From Pseudobdellovibrio sp031428275 (GTDB lineage: Bacteria; Bdellovibrionota; Bdellovibrionia; Bdellovibrionales; Bdellovibrionaceae), in NCBI GenBank assembly GCA_031428275.1, contig JANPPC010000013.1, positions 1 to 64,000 of the forward strand: a stretch of 64,000 bases of DNA, in the 5' to 3' direction. The notes below the pieces were generated by a model, which saw nothing but the letters and a program-made list of their open reading frames with translations, was not told the origin of the DNA and made no database searches. The position numbers and the translations under genes are program-made. Of this stretch, positions 46,351 through 55,320 are shown in pieces (within the stretch, counting starts at the first letter, position 1; each line of letters opens with the position of its first letter).

Positions 46351-48438
46351 ATGACAAATTCCCCTACTTTTACGCCGGCGACTAACTCGCCAAATTCAAC
46401 AGAAAACACGGCAGCTAAATCGGTCAACGCGGGTTCGGCCCACGTGCCGGGTCAAACTTCGGCCCACGTGCCGAATGCAAACATCGCCACCAACGTGTTA
46501 AATACCACTCATGCTTTTGCACAAGTAAAAGCCAATGAATGGAGTGTTGATAAAAGCGCTAAAGTTTACGGAATTAATAACTGGGGTAACGGATACTTTC
46601 GCATTAATCAAAACGGAAACGTTGCGGTTACACCTAAAGGCGAAAAAGGCCCAGGCGTTGATCTTTATGAGCTGACTCAAGAATTACAAGATCGCGGCAT
46701 TCGTATTCCGATCATGATTCGTTTTCCTGATATCATCAAAGAGCGCGTCGAACTTTTACACAGTTGTTTTCAAAAAGCCTCAGCTGATCACAGCTACAAA
46801 GGTCAGTACTGCGGCGTTTATCCGATTAAAGTGAATCAGCAACGTCACTTAGTTCAAGAATTAGTAAAATACGGAAAAGATTTACGCCTCGGTTTAGAAG
46901 CGGGTTCAAAGCCTGAACTGCTGATCGTGCTTTCTTTAATGAATACGCCGAACGCGGTTATTATCTGTAATGGCTTCAAAGATACTGAATACATCGAAAC
47001 GGCGCTACTGGCGCAAAAAATCGGTCGCGAAATTATCATCGTGGTTGATCGTAAAGATGAATTAAAAATTATCACCGACACCGCTAAAAAACTTAATATG
47101 CGCCCTAAAATCGGTTTCCGCGCAAAATTAAATACGCAGGGTGCTGGCAAGTGGGTTGATTCAGCGGGCGCGCGTTCTAAGTTCGGCTTAACGGCGATCG
47201 AAATCGTTGAAGGCTTAGAATTTTTAAAACAACAGAATATGTTAGACTGTCTTGAACTACTTCACTACCACATCGGTTCGCAAGTGCCTTCAATTCAAAG
47301 TATTAAGTCGTCACTAAAAGAAGCGGCACGTTTCTACACGGAACTTCACGCCTTAGGCGCCAAGCTTAAATACATCGACGTGGGCGGCGGCTTAGGCGTT
47401 GATTACGACGGATCAGGATCTTCAGATTCTTCAGTTAATTACTCTGAACAAGAGTACGCTAATGACGTGGTTTCAACGTTACAGACTTTATGTGATGAAA
47501 AGGGAGTTCCCCATCCGAACATTATCACTGAAGCCGGTCGTTCATTAGTCGCGCATCACTCGGTTTTAGTTTTCAACGTCATGGGCGTGAACAATCTTTA
47601 CCGCGCGGAACCACCGACTCCGGCGACGAAAAAAGATCCGTCAATTATGCAAGAGATGCAGTACACGTTTGAAAAATTAACGCGTGAAAACATCAACGAA
47701 TGTTTCAATGACTTGTTACAATCAAAAAACGAAACTTTAAATCTATTCACGTACGGGGTTCTTAACCTAACCCAGCGTGCATGGTGTGAAAGCATGTTCT
47801 TTACGATCGCGACCAAAATTTTAACTTTGGCGCAATCAACCCCAGACTGCGAAGATATCGTTTCTGAATTGCGTACAATTTTATGTGATACTTATTTCTG
47901 TAATTTTTCTGTTTTCCAATCGGTTCCAGATTCTTGGGCCGTCGGTCAGCTATTTCCGGTAATGCCAATTCACAATTTAAAAGAAGAGCCTTGCCACGAA
48001 GCAACTTTGGCCGATTTAACTTGTGACTCTGACGGTAAGATTGAAAAATTCATCGATACAGAGACTGGCGAAGTAAAGAAAACCTTACGCGTACACCCAT
48101 ATGCCGAAGGCCAAGCACCTTATTACTTAGCTGTGTTCTTAACGGGCGCTTACCAAGAAATCTTGGGCGATTTACATAACTTATTTGGCGACACCGATGC
48201 AGTTCACATTTCAATTCACGAATCTGGTTACACGGTCGATCACTACGTACCGGGCGATACCGTAACTGAAGTATTAACTTACGTTCAGTACGGCCGCGCC
48301 GAAATGGTCGATAACGTTCGTCAGTACACCGAAGAAAGCATCAACAACGGTAACATCACAAAGCAAGAAGCGAAGGCGCTCATCAAGCACTACGAAGAAG
48401 GCTTATCGGGTTATACGTATTTAGAAGAGATGGAATAG
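46351..48438 (+). CDS. speA: Biosynthetic arginine decarboxylase
   Basis: 695 aa from ATG 46351, chosen because GGAGG ends at 46341; the upstream ATG at 46342 directly touches it. The first ~55 residues are a Ser/Thr/Asn/Ala-rich extension with a twice-repeated SAHVP. The core follows: GVYPIKVNQQRH (PLP Lys) near 155, ELLHYHIGSQVPS near 310, YIDVGGGLGVDYDGS near 345, and EAGRSLVAHH. It is a fold-III PLP enzyme making agmatine from arginine. An agmatinase-family gene at 53.6 kb could complete putrescine synthesis. Confidence 0.95.
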   Translation: MTNSPTFTPATNSPNSTENTAAKSVNAGSAHVPGQTSAHVPNANIATNVLNTTHAFAQVKANEWSVDKSAKVYGINNWGNGYFRINQNGNVAVTPKGEKGPGVDLYELTQELQDRGIRIPIMIRFPDIIKERVELLHSCFQKASADHSYKGQYCGVYPIKVNQQRHLVQELVKYGKDLRLGLEAGSKPELLIVLSLMNTPNAVIICNGFKDTEYIETALLAQKIGREIIIVVDRKDELKIITDTAKKLNMRPKIGFRAKLNTQGAGKWVDSAGARSKFGLTAIEIVEGLEFLKQQNMLDCLELLHYHIGSQVPSIQSIKSSLKEAARFYTELHALGAKLKYIDVGGGLGVDYDGSGSSDSSVNYSEQEYANDVVSTLQTLCDEKGVPHPNIITEAGRSLVAHHSVLVFNVMGVNNLYRAEPPTPATKKDPSIMQEMQYTFEKLTRENINECFNDLLQSKNETLNLFTYGVLNLTQRAWCESMFFTIATKILTLAQSTPDCEDIVSELRTILCDTYFCNFSVFQSVPDSWAVGQLFPVMPIHNLKEEPCHEATLADLTCDSDGKIEKFIDTETGEVKKTLRVHPYAEGQAPYYLAVFLTGAYQEILGDLHNLFGDTDAVHISIHESGYTVDHYVPGDTVTEVLTYVQYGRAEMVDNVRQYTEESINNGNITKQEAKALIKHYEEGLSGYTYLEEME

Positions 48439-48447
48439 TTCGAAAAG

Positions 48448-48476
48448 AAGGTGGGCACCCCGCTCACCTTTTCCTT
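48448..48476 (+). terminator. Terminator after speA
   Basis: AAGGTGGGC (48448-48456) pairs with GCTCACCTT (48462-48470, one G-U), followed by T-rich sequence, 10 bp after the stop. Confidence 0.75.
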
Positions 48477-48553
48477 AAGCCACTGAGCCTCGGGGATTTT
48501 ACGTCCCTTCCGGCATTAGAACGGTGTACACGTTGAAAGCTCGGAATCAGATA

Positions 48554-48676
48554 TTAAAACAGGTCTAAAATGGCTTTAAGCACGTTAAGAGCTAGTAAAA
48601 CTAGACTCAAAATACCTTTAGTCCACTTTAAAAAACGTCGATGATCACCATAGTTGTATAGTGAGTTTTTCGGCAT
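48554..48676 (-). CDS. 40-residue membrane microprotein
   Basis: A complete frame of 40 codons. An excellent ribosome binding site (AAGGGAGG, 6 nt before the ATG) supports translation. The N-terminal half is polar and basic (MPKNSLYNYGDHRRFLKWTK). Residues 21-40 are a continuous hydrophobic helix (GILSLVLLALNVLKAILDLF), so it is a likely single-pass or amphipathic membrane peptide. It is below usual annotation cut-offs. A 13-bp-stem hairpin precedes the ribosome site on the same strand, possibly a leader control. No homologue is known to me; a type I toxin or small regulator of a membrane protein are possibilities. Confidence 0.6.
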   Translation of the reverse strand: MPKNSLYNYGDHRRFLKWTKGILSLVLLALNVLKAILDLF

Positions 48677-48712
48677 TCGGAACCTCCCTTAAAAAAGGAG
48701 ACTCAGATGCTC

Positions 48713-48749
48713 CATAAGGCGAAATCGGGGATACCCATTTCGCTTTATG
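48713..48749 (-). promoter_or_regulatory. Long hairpin between the nucleotidyltransferase and the microprotein
   Basis: 48713-48725 pairs with 48737-48749 (13 bp, 12 Watson-Crick plus one G-U). An inner GGG-ATA-CCC mini-stem sits in the loop. On the minus strand it lies 43 bp past the nucleotidyltransferase stop and 23 bp before the microprotein ribosome site. There is no T-tract on that strand; on the plus strand a T-rich tract follows. Confidence 0.6.
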
Positions 48750-48791
48750 CATTTTATGGGCTTAGATTTTGATTTGCATTTTCGTTTTCTG

Positions 48792-49637
48792 TTATTCTGC
48801 TGCGATCATTTTCGCGAATATTTCTTTCCAGTAAGCTTCTTCTTTTTCGTAGTTTGAAATTTCGATTGGCTTGATCAAGCCGTTTTTCGTAACTAAGGTT
48901 TTATACCAGAATTCAAATCTTTCGATATCTTCTGGCGAGCCAAATTGCACGAAGTGGCTGATCGGGTAATTTAAAATTTTCACCGTTGGGTCATCGAAGA
49001 TTGCGGCTTGTAATGCAAGCGATGTATAAAATTCACCGTTAAAATTTAAATCTTGCGCCGCTTGCGATGCTAAACATTCACCTAAAAATTCGACCGACTT
49101 AAAATAGTATAAACCAGCCGCAGTCGCTTCGGTTTCAAGCGAATCAGTGAATAAGGCTTTTTCTTTAAATCGAAAAACGCGGTCTTTCACAACTTTTAAA
49201 TGGCAATAAGAATTGGGTCCGAAATAAGTTGGATGAAAACCTTGATACGAAACAACCGCTGCATCGTAGCCGACCACAGCTTCTTCGAATTTCTTCGCAT
49301 CCCAATCCATTGAAAAATCACTATAGGTAACAATAACAGGCTCGTCTTCATTTTCTAAAAGCGGCAAAGCCGCCAATACAGTATCGATCAGTCCCCGATC
49401 CGAATGATCAACGTATACCACTTCGGCATCAGGTCTTATGTTACATACGACATCTTCGATATCGGACGTTCGAAAGTGCTCGCCGATCACAAATAACAGC
49501 TTCCAATCCGCGGGAAACGATTCTAATAAATATTGAATAGCGGGTTTTTCGCCGACTTCAACCAGGGGTTGGGGATCAGTTAACCCCGCCTCAAGAAAAC
49601 GCTGGCCTTTGCCAGCCATCGTGATGATGACTTGCAT
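48792..49637 (-). CDS. Nucleotidyltransferase (sugar-phosphate NTase fold)
   Basis: 281 aa. The N-terminus MQVIITMAGKGQRFLEAG is the NTP-transferase signature (variant of GxGxR). VEVGEKPAIQYLLES follows, then VIVTYSDFSMDWDAKKF with an Asp suited to metal binding. It probably activates a sugar- or alcohol-phosphate with an NTP. Its ATG directly follows the TAG of the oppC-type permease with no gap, so it belongs to the transporter operon, an unexpected partner. Confidence 0.8.
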   Translation of the reverse strand: MQVIITMAGKGQRFLEAGLTDPQPLVEVGEKPAIQYLLESFPADWKLLFVIGEHFRTSDIEDVVCNIRPDAEVVYVDHSDRGLIDTVLAALPLLENEDEPVIVTYSDFSMDWDAKKFEEAVVGYDAAVVSYQGFHPTYFGPNSYCHLKVVKDRVFRFKEKALFTDSLETEATAAGLYYFKSVEFLGECLASQAAQDLNFNGEFYTSLALQAAIFDDPTVKILNYPISHFVQFGSPEDIERFEFWYKTLVTKNGLIKPIEISNYEKEEAYWKEIFAKMIAAE

Positions 49638-50669
49638 CTAGCCAACTGCTGATTTTGAATCGAAAGCATCGCGAACCGCTAAGCCGATATTGATTAATAA
49701 AGTTAACGTTAATACCAACGCTAATGACGGATACCAAACTAACCATTCAGCCGTCGTAAAGTACTTCTGTGCTTGCTGAAGTAATTCACCCCAACTTGGC
49801 GTTGGCGCGCGCAGACCTAAACCTAAATAGTCTAAGAACGCTAAGTAAGAAATATTGTAAGCGATATCAAATGGCGAAAAAGTTACAATTGGCGTAATGG
49901 CATTCGGCAAAATATGCTTAAAAATAATTCGTGAATCAGAAGAGCCAATCGCACGTGCCGCTTCAACGAATTCACGCTGGCGAAGCTGTAAGAACTGACC
50001 ACGCATGTAAGTAGCAATTTTCGTCCAATCGAACAAACATAAGAATAAAATCAAAACGAAAATATTCGGAGTAAAAATCGAAATGATCGTGATCAAAATC
50101 AAAGTAATCGGCATTGTTTGAATAATTTCAACCGTACGCATCCCGACTAAATCGATTTTACCACCGAAATAACCCATCAACGAACCCAAGATAATCCCGA
50201 CCACGTAACAAGCCAGCCACGCGCCTAACGAAAAAATTAAAGTATAGCGAAGTCCGTAAAGTAAGCGAGTGAAAACATCCCGACCGCGGTCATCGGTACC
50301 CATGATATTATACTTCGTTGGCGGAGACGGAAATTCATTAACGACGGGGTTACTTTCAAAGGCGTCCCACTGAACCACTGGCCACAAAGACCAATCGCCC
50401 TTGCTTTGATCAAGATCAAGTGAGCGGTAATCCATAACATAAATATCATCACGACCAAATTCAGTCGGGTGATAATTTATAAATAATGGAATATAAACCT
50501 TACCTTGGTAGCTCATGATATGAGGTTTATTATTTGCCCAAAGTTCAGCCGTAAAACTGGCCGAAAATAAAATTAAAAGAATCCACACCGAAACAACCGC
50601 AATTTTATTACGTTTAAATCTTCGGTAACGTTTTAATGTTAAATCATTATCTATGTATTTTTCGATCAT
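49638..50669 (-). CDS. oppC: Peptide ABC transporter permease (OppC/DppC type)
   Basis: 343 aa. The N-terminal membrane helix is followed by a ~100-residue periplasmic segment, then five helices. The permease EAA loop REFVEAARAIGSSDSRIIFKHILPNA lies at about 232-258 and a conserved GTDDRGRDVFTRLLYGLR near 124. It forms the peptide channel with the upstream OppB-type permease, overlapping it by 4 bp. The ATPases of the system are at 31.8-33.8 kb. Confidence 0.92.
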   Translation of the reverse strand: MIEKYIDNDLTLKRYRRFKRNKIAVVSVWILLILFSASFTAELWANNKPHIMSYQGKVYIPLFINYHPTEFGRDDIYVMDYRSLDLDQSKGDWSLWPVVQWDAFESNPVVNEFPSPPTKYNIMGTDDRGRDVFTRLLYGLRYTLIFSLGAWLACYVVGIILGSLMGYFGGKIDLVGMRTVEIIQTMPITLILITIISIFTPNIFVLILFLCLFDWTKIATYMRGQFLQLRQREFVEAARAIGSSDSRIIFKHILPNAITPIVTFSPFDIAYNISYLAFLDYLGLGLRAPTPSWGELLQQAQKYFTTAEWLVWYPSLALVLTLTLLINIGLAVRDAFDSKSAVG

Positions 50670-51673
50670 TTGAAGTCGATCCTTGGATCTACCATGACGT
50701 AGATAAAATCGCTGATGATATTACTAACAAGTAACAACATCGCAGAAATAAAAGTTAAGCCCATGATTACATTATAATCGCGCGATAAAATTGATTGGTA
50801 ACCCAATAAACCGATACCATCTAAGTTAAAAATTGTTTCAACAATCAATGAACCCGCTAAGAATACTCGTAAAAAACCACCTAGGCCCGTAGCAACCGGA
50901 ATCAAGGCATTACGAAGCGCATGCTTGTAATAGACCTTGCCGTCTTCAAGACCCTTCGCGCGTGCCGTGCGGACGTAATCTGATCGAATCACGTCTAACA
51001 TCGAATTACGAACTAACATTGTTAACTCAGCAAAACCGCTAATGACGTAACAAAATAACGGAAGCACAAAGTGGTATGCGCGATCTAGCATCTGGGCACC
51101 AAAGCTTAAAGAGTCATAGTCATCTGACTTAATTCCCCCGATCGGAAACCAATCAAAGTAAGTACCACCGGCAAACCAAACGATCATCAAGATCGCCAGC
51201 ACCAGAACCGGTACCGAAACCATAATATATAAAACGATCCCCGAGATTTGATCGAACCAACCACCGGCGTTGATTGCTTTTTTAACCCCTAAAGGAACAC
51301 AAATTAAATATGTTAAGATTAATGAAGCGATACCAAACTGCAATGAAACCGGAAATTTTGAAGTGATCACATCAATTGCGGGCTCTTGATAAGTGAAACT
51401 TTCGCCAAAATCTAATTTAGCAATATTCTTGATCCAAATAAAATAACGTTCGTGAACAGGTTTATCAAAACCGTATTGCTTCGCTAAACCATCAAGTACT
51501 TCTTGAGATACGCCAACAGAACTTCCGCCGCCGCCGCCGCCCATGCGAAGTTTCTGTAACTTCTGCTCGACCGGGCCACCAGGTGCTAAGTTGATAATTA
51601 GAAATGTGATTAGCGTGATCCCGAAAAATGTCGGGATCGCGATAAGAATTCGTCTAAGCAGATAAGTCAGCAT
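50666..51673 (-). CDS. oppB: Peptide ABC transporter permease (OppB/DppB type)
   Basis: 335 aa. MLTYLLRRILIAIPTFFGIT is the classical OppB start. EAA loop SDYVRTARAKGLEDGKVYYKHALRNAL near 230. A Gly-rich insertion (GGGGGGS) at about 45-51 in the first periplasmic loop is notable. Six membrane helices. It sits 23 bp after the binding protein gene. Confidence 0.93.
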   Translation of the reverse strand: MLTYLLRRILIAIPTFFGITLITFLIINLAPGGPVEQKLQKLRMGGGGGGSSVGVSQEVLDGLAKQYGFDKPVHERYFIWIKNIAKLDFGESFTYQEPAIDVITSKFPVSLQFGIASLILTYLICVPLGVKKAINAGGWFDQISGIVLYIMVSVPVLVLAILMIVWFAGGTYFDWFPIGGIKSDDYDSLSFGAQMLDRAYHFVLPLFCYVISGFAELTMLVRNSMLDVIRSDYVRTARAKGLEDGKVYYKHALRNALIPVATGLGGFLRVFLAGSLIVETIFNLDGIGLLGYQSILSRDYNVIMGLTFISAMLLLVSNIISDFIYVMVDPRIDFK

Positions 51674-51696
51674 TCTAGTATTTACCTGTGTTTAGA

Positions 51697-53319
51697 TTAC
51701 TTTTCGGCAGTCCACCAAGAACGGAATCCGAAATTGTATTTATATGTGTCGCCAGCTTTTTTAACTTTGTTAGAGTTCGCGTAAAAATCATACTTTTTGT
51801 TCCATAAGAAAATGTACGGAGCTTCGTCAGCAATAATTCCGTATGCTTTTTTGAACAATTCAGAACGTTTCGCTTTGTCTAATTCGCCACGGCCTTGGTC
51901 GATTAATTTATCAACTTCAGAGTTGTTGTAGCTTACGTAGTTCGATCCGCCTTTACCGCTAGAGCTTGAGTGCCAAATTTGCTTAGGATCTGATTCAACG
52001 TCACCGCCACCCCAGCCCATTGCCATTAAGTCAAAGCTGCGTCCATCAACTGATTTGATAAAGCTGTTCCACTCTAAAAATTTCAATTCAATTTCGATGC
52101 CGGCTTTTTTCGCATCTTCTTTTACAATCGTCCAATATTTTTCAGAATCTTTGTTTGCGTAAATAAAGGTGACGCGTAGTTCAGTTTTGTTGCCGTTGAT
52201 GACGCGGTCTAAAACTCCGTTTTTATCAGAATCTGTCCAGCCCGCTTTGGCCAAAAGCTCTTGAGCCTTTTTTGGACTGAATTCAATTGGCTTATTTGCC
52301 GGAGCTTGTTCAGATTTTACAAATACAGGGCTTGTCGCTAAATAATTCCAACCGCTGAAAAACTTTTTAATCATTAATTCACGGTTAACTAAGTGAGCAA
52401 ATGCGATACGAGTATCTTTGTCTTTAAAAAGATCTTTTTGCATGTTGAAGCCGATGAAAGCTAAGCTTTTTGGTTCGCTATTTTCAACTTTGTTTGCAAA
52501 CACAGTCTTACCGAAGTTGCCGCCGGTGGCTTTTTTGAAAGATTCAGAAGTTAAACGACCAAAATCAATGTCGCCTTTCTTCAAACGTTCGATCAAAATA
52601 TTGTCGTCTTTAGTGAAGCGGAAGTTAACTTGTGCAAAGTTGAAGTAACCTTTCCACTCTTTCGTTTTATCGCCGTACCATTTGTCGAACTTCTTAAGAA
52701 CGATTGTTTGGCCTTTATCGTATTTTTCCATCTTGTATGGACCAGAACCGATTGCCTCTTTTTGCATTTTTACTGATTTGCTGATGTCGCCGTAAACTGA
52801 TTTAGGCATGATCGTCATTGTGCAAAGCGAGCTTAAAGTTTGAAAATACTTTTCACTAGCCGTGAATTTAATTGTGTATTTATCAACGATATCTACTTTT
52901 TTAATTTTTTCGAAATAAGGAAGTAAGTTCAAAGCTTGGTGACGAGGTTCTAAGATAGCTTCGTAAGAAAACTTAACGTCTTCAGCTGTTACGTTTTCAC
53001 CATTATGAAAAAAAGCATCTTTTCTTAAGAAAAATGTGAATGTTAAACCGTCTTTAGAAGTTTCCCATTTTTCAGCGATACGTGAAGTTAAGCTCCAAGT
53101 TTCTTCGCTTGGTGTACACATAGAGTCGAAAACGTACTCTTGTACGTATGTGCCGTAAAGATCGCCCGACATGATTGGATGCAAGCTTTCAGGCTCAGCA
53201 TCTAAGTTGTAATTTAGAATTCCACCCTGAGGCGCACTGCGATTCGGTTCTGCAGCCACGGCTGCGCTAACTAATAGCGAAGTGGCCATAAAAAACGATG
53301 CTAAGATCTTTGAAATCAT
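51697..53319 (-). CDS. oppA: Peptide-binding protein (SBP family 5)
   Basis: 540 aa from ATG 53319 (GGAGGGG 7 nt upstream; a TTG two codons earlier is in frame). Signal peptide to about residue 23 (AAVAAEPN). Family 5 signature: YVFDSMCTP, LTFTFFLRKDAFFHNGENVTAEDVKFSY near 95, and IGSGPYKMEKYD near 195. It captures oligopeptides in the periplasm for the OppBC permeases. First gene of the minus-strand operon oppA-oppB-oppC-nucleotidyltransferase. Confidence 0.95.
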   Translation of the reverse strand: MISKILASFFMATSLLVSAAVAAEPNRSAPQGGILNYNLDAEPESLHPIMSGDLYGTYVQEYVFDSMCTPSEETWSLTSRIAEKWETSKDGLTFTFFLRKDAFFHNGENVTAEDVKFSYEAILEPRHQALNLLPYFEKIKKVDIVDKYTIKFTASEKYFQTLSSLCTMTIMPKSVYGDISKSVKMQKEAIGSGPYKMEKYDKGQTIVLKKFDKWYGDKTKEWKGYFNFAQVNFRFTKDDNILIERLKKGDIDFGRLTSESFKKATGGNFGKTVFANKVENSEPKSLAFIGFNMQKDLFKDKDTRIAFAHLVNRELMIKKFFSGWNYLATSPVFVKSEQAPANKPIEFSPKKAQELLAKAGWTDSDKNGVLDRVINGNKTELRVTFIYANKDSEKYWTIVKEDAKKAGIEIELKFLEWNSFIKSVDGRSFDLMAMGWGGGDVESDPKQIWHSSSSGKGGSNYVSYNNSEVDKLIDQGRGELDKAKRSELFKKAYGIIADEAPYIFLWNKKYDFYANSNKVKKAGDTYKYNFGFRSWWTAEK

Positions 53320-53448
53320 AAACAAACCCCTCCATTTGGACGCGTTATTTTTAAACTAACAAAAACATGATCGAAGTAGAGTTTTTATTCAACTTTTAAT
53401 TCATGGCGCAACAAGCAAAGTTAAGGATTTTATTCCCTTTTTTGGGGT

Positions 53449-53498
53449 TTTACCCTAATTCAAGAAACGCTCTGAAAAGTGTTTTAAAATAGGGTAAA
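53449..53498. promoter_or_regulatory. Spaced inverted repeat between oppA and the agmatinase-family gene
   Basis: TTTACCCTA (53449-53457) and TAGGGTAAA (53490-53498) are exact 9-bp complements 32 bp apart, located between divergent genes. A two-site operator is possible. Confidence 0.4.
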
Positions 53499-53553
53499 GT
53501 GGCACCAACTCATTTCAGATTATTTTTGATTACCAAAAGCAAAAGGATATCAC

Positions 53554-54639
53554 ATGGAAGATACAAATCCAGCAGCCGTCAGTCCTAAAAAATTCGATCC
53601 CACCACCACCATTTCCTCTGAATTCGGAATTTTCGGCATGCCTTTAACTGAAGAAGAGTGCAAAGTGATACTACTGCCTGTTCCTTGGGAAGTGACGACT
53701 TCGTATGGCAAAGGCGCCTCAAACGGCCCGCGCATCATCCGCGATGCCTCTGAACAAATTGATCTTTTCGACTTTGAAACCAAGAATGCCTACGAAGCAG
53801 GCTACTTTATGCAGCCTATTTCTGAAAAATGGCTGGCTGAAAATAAAAAATATAAAGAATTAGCTCAAAAAGTAATCCATATGCGCACTGAACAATCAGA
53901 CGATCTTGCGCAAATCGACAAGTTGGTCGGCGAAGTCAATGCAGCCTCAAAACAACTTACAAAATGGGTTTACGACGAGACTAAAAAGATTCTAGCAAAC
54001 GGAAAGTTATTTGGCCTTGTCGGCGGAGACCATTCAACCCCACTGGGTGCTATTCAAGCCATCTGCGAAAAACACAGCACCAACGGTCAAAGCGAAGTCG
54101 GCATTCTGCACTTAGATGCCCATTCGGATACACGCAAAGCTTACCAAGGTTTTGAGCAATCACATGCTTCAATCATGTACAACGTGATGAATTCCCCGGT
54201 GAAACCAAAGAAACTGGTTCAAGTCGGAATTCGCGATTTCTGCGAAGAAGAATATAATTTTGTCGAAACTCGCCCCGATATTAAAACTTTTTTCGATATC
54301 GGAATTAAGCAGCGTTTGCTGAAAGGTGAATCGTGGGGCTCAGTGGCCACCGACATCATCGCGGAACTTCCGCAAAAAGTTTACGTTTCTTTCGACATTG
54401 ATGCTTTGGATCCACGCTTCTGTCCGTCTACAGGAACCCCTGTTATCGGCGGAATGTCGACCGACGAGGTTTTCTTTATTTTGAACTTACTTGCCCAGTC
54501 AGGGCGCCAAATTGTAGGCTTTGATTTAAACGAAGTTTCTTCCGGCGATGCCGAAGAATCAGAGTGGGACGGAAACGTCGGCGCCCGCATGCTTTACAAG
54601 CTTTGCAACTGGAGCGTCGTAACGAATAGCAAACTGTAA
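53554..54639 (+). CDS. speB: Ureohydrolase (agmatinase/arginase family)
   Basis: 361 aa. All manganese ligands are visible: GGDHS (His160), LDAHSDTR (Asp188, His190, Asp192), and SFDIDALDP (two Asp near 280-282). It hydrolyses agmatine, arginine or a related guanidino substrate. Agmatinase is the best fit given speA nearby, but the protein is longer than E. coli SpeB (306 aa), with about 60 extra residues around 90-145. AAAGGA lies before the start. It is divergent from oppA. Confidence 0.8.
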   Translation: MEDTNPAAVSPKKFDPTTTISSEFGIFGMPLTEEECKVILLPVPWEVTTSYGKGASNGPRIIRDASEQIDLFDFETKNAYEAGYFMQPISEKWLAENKKYKELAQKVIHMRTEQSDDLAQIDKLVGEVNAASKQLTKWVYDETKKILANGKLFGLVGGDHSTPLGAIQAICEKHSTNGQSEVGILHLDAHSDTRKAYQGFEQSHASIMYNVMNSPVKPKKLVQVGIRDFCEEEYNFVETRPDIKTFFDIGIKQRLLKGESWGSVATDIIAELPQKVYVSFDIDALDPRFCPSTGTPVIGGMSTDEVFFILNLLAQSGRQIVGFDLNEVSSGDAEESEWDGNVGARMLYKLCNWSVVTNSKL

Positions 54640-54684
54640 TAAAAAATAAGCCGAGCGAAGCCTCTGCTTACAGGTAGAGTCTTT

Positions 54685-55314
54685 ATGAACACAATTCAAG
54701 AAATCGCGACCGGACTAGCTGGCTTAGAAGCAGAATATTCGGCCCGCCTATGGATTCAGTATACGACAGGTCTTGACCAAGGCGTCGGCGAATCTCAAAA
54801 AAAGATAAACGCGTACCTGAAAAATGCAACGGCATTTAAAGTTGTTTGTAACGCTCTTGATTCGGCTAAAGAACCGATCGCGGTGCGCGAAGCAAAAATT
54901 ATGTTTCAAACTTTTAAAGATTATCATCAGTCCGAAAAAATTTCTAAACTGATCGAGAAATCACAAGTTCTAAAAAATTCTTTGATCGACATCGTTAACA
55001 AATTTCGTGGCGTGATCGATGGCAAAGAAGCCGATACCACTGTCATCCGTAAAATTTTGAATGAATCTGACGATGCCGCATTAAGAAAAAAAGCTTATCA
55101 GTCAAAAATACCGCTTAATAAAATTTTAGTCGATGCGGGCTTTATTCAGTTGCTTGATCTACGTAAAGAAATAGCCGCCGCGTGCGGAGCCGATGATTTT
55201 GTAGCGTATAAACTTGAAAAAGAAGATCTAACCAGTGACGTCTTTAAAACTTGGCGGCAAGATTGCAAAAGTCGCAATGATCGATACCAAAGCGCGGCCA
55301 CAAAGCTAGCCTAA
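54685..55314 (+). CDS. N-terminal half of the interrupted metallopeptidase
   Basis: 209 codons of mainly helical, charged sequence, starting MNTIQEIATGLAGLEAEYS and ending at the TAA 55312-55314. It lacks the zinc site, so it would be inactive alone. AGGTAG precedes the ATG (54671-54676). Confidence 0.6.
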   Translation: MNTIQEIATGLAGLEAEYSARLWIQYTTGLDQGVGESQKKINAYLKNATAFKVVCNALDSAKEPIAVREAKIMFQTFKDYHQSEKISKLIEKSQVLKNSLIDIVNKFRGVIDGKEADTTVIRKILNESDDAALRKKAYQSKIPLNKILVDAGFIQLLDLRKEIAAACGADDFVAYKLEKEDLTSDVFKTWRQDCKSRNDRYQSAATKLA

Positions 55315-55320
55315 GCCTAT

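Noticed and set aside
48717..48750. Classical terminator for the nucleotidyltransferase operon
   Set aside because: The stem is strong but no T-tract follows on the minus strand, so it is listed as a regulatory hairpin.
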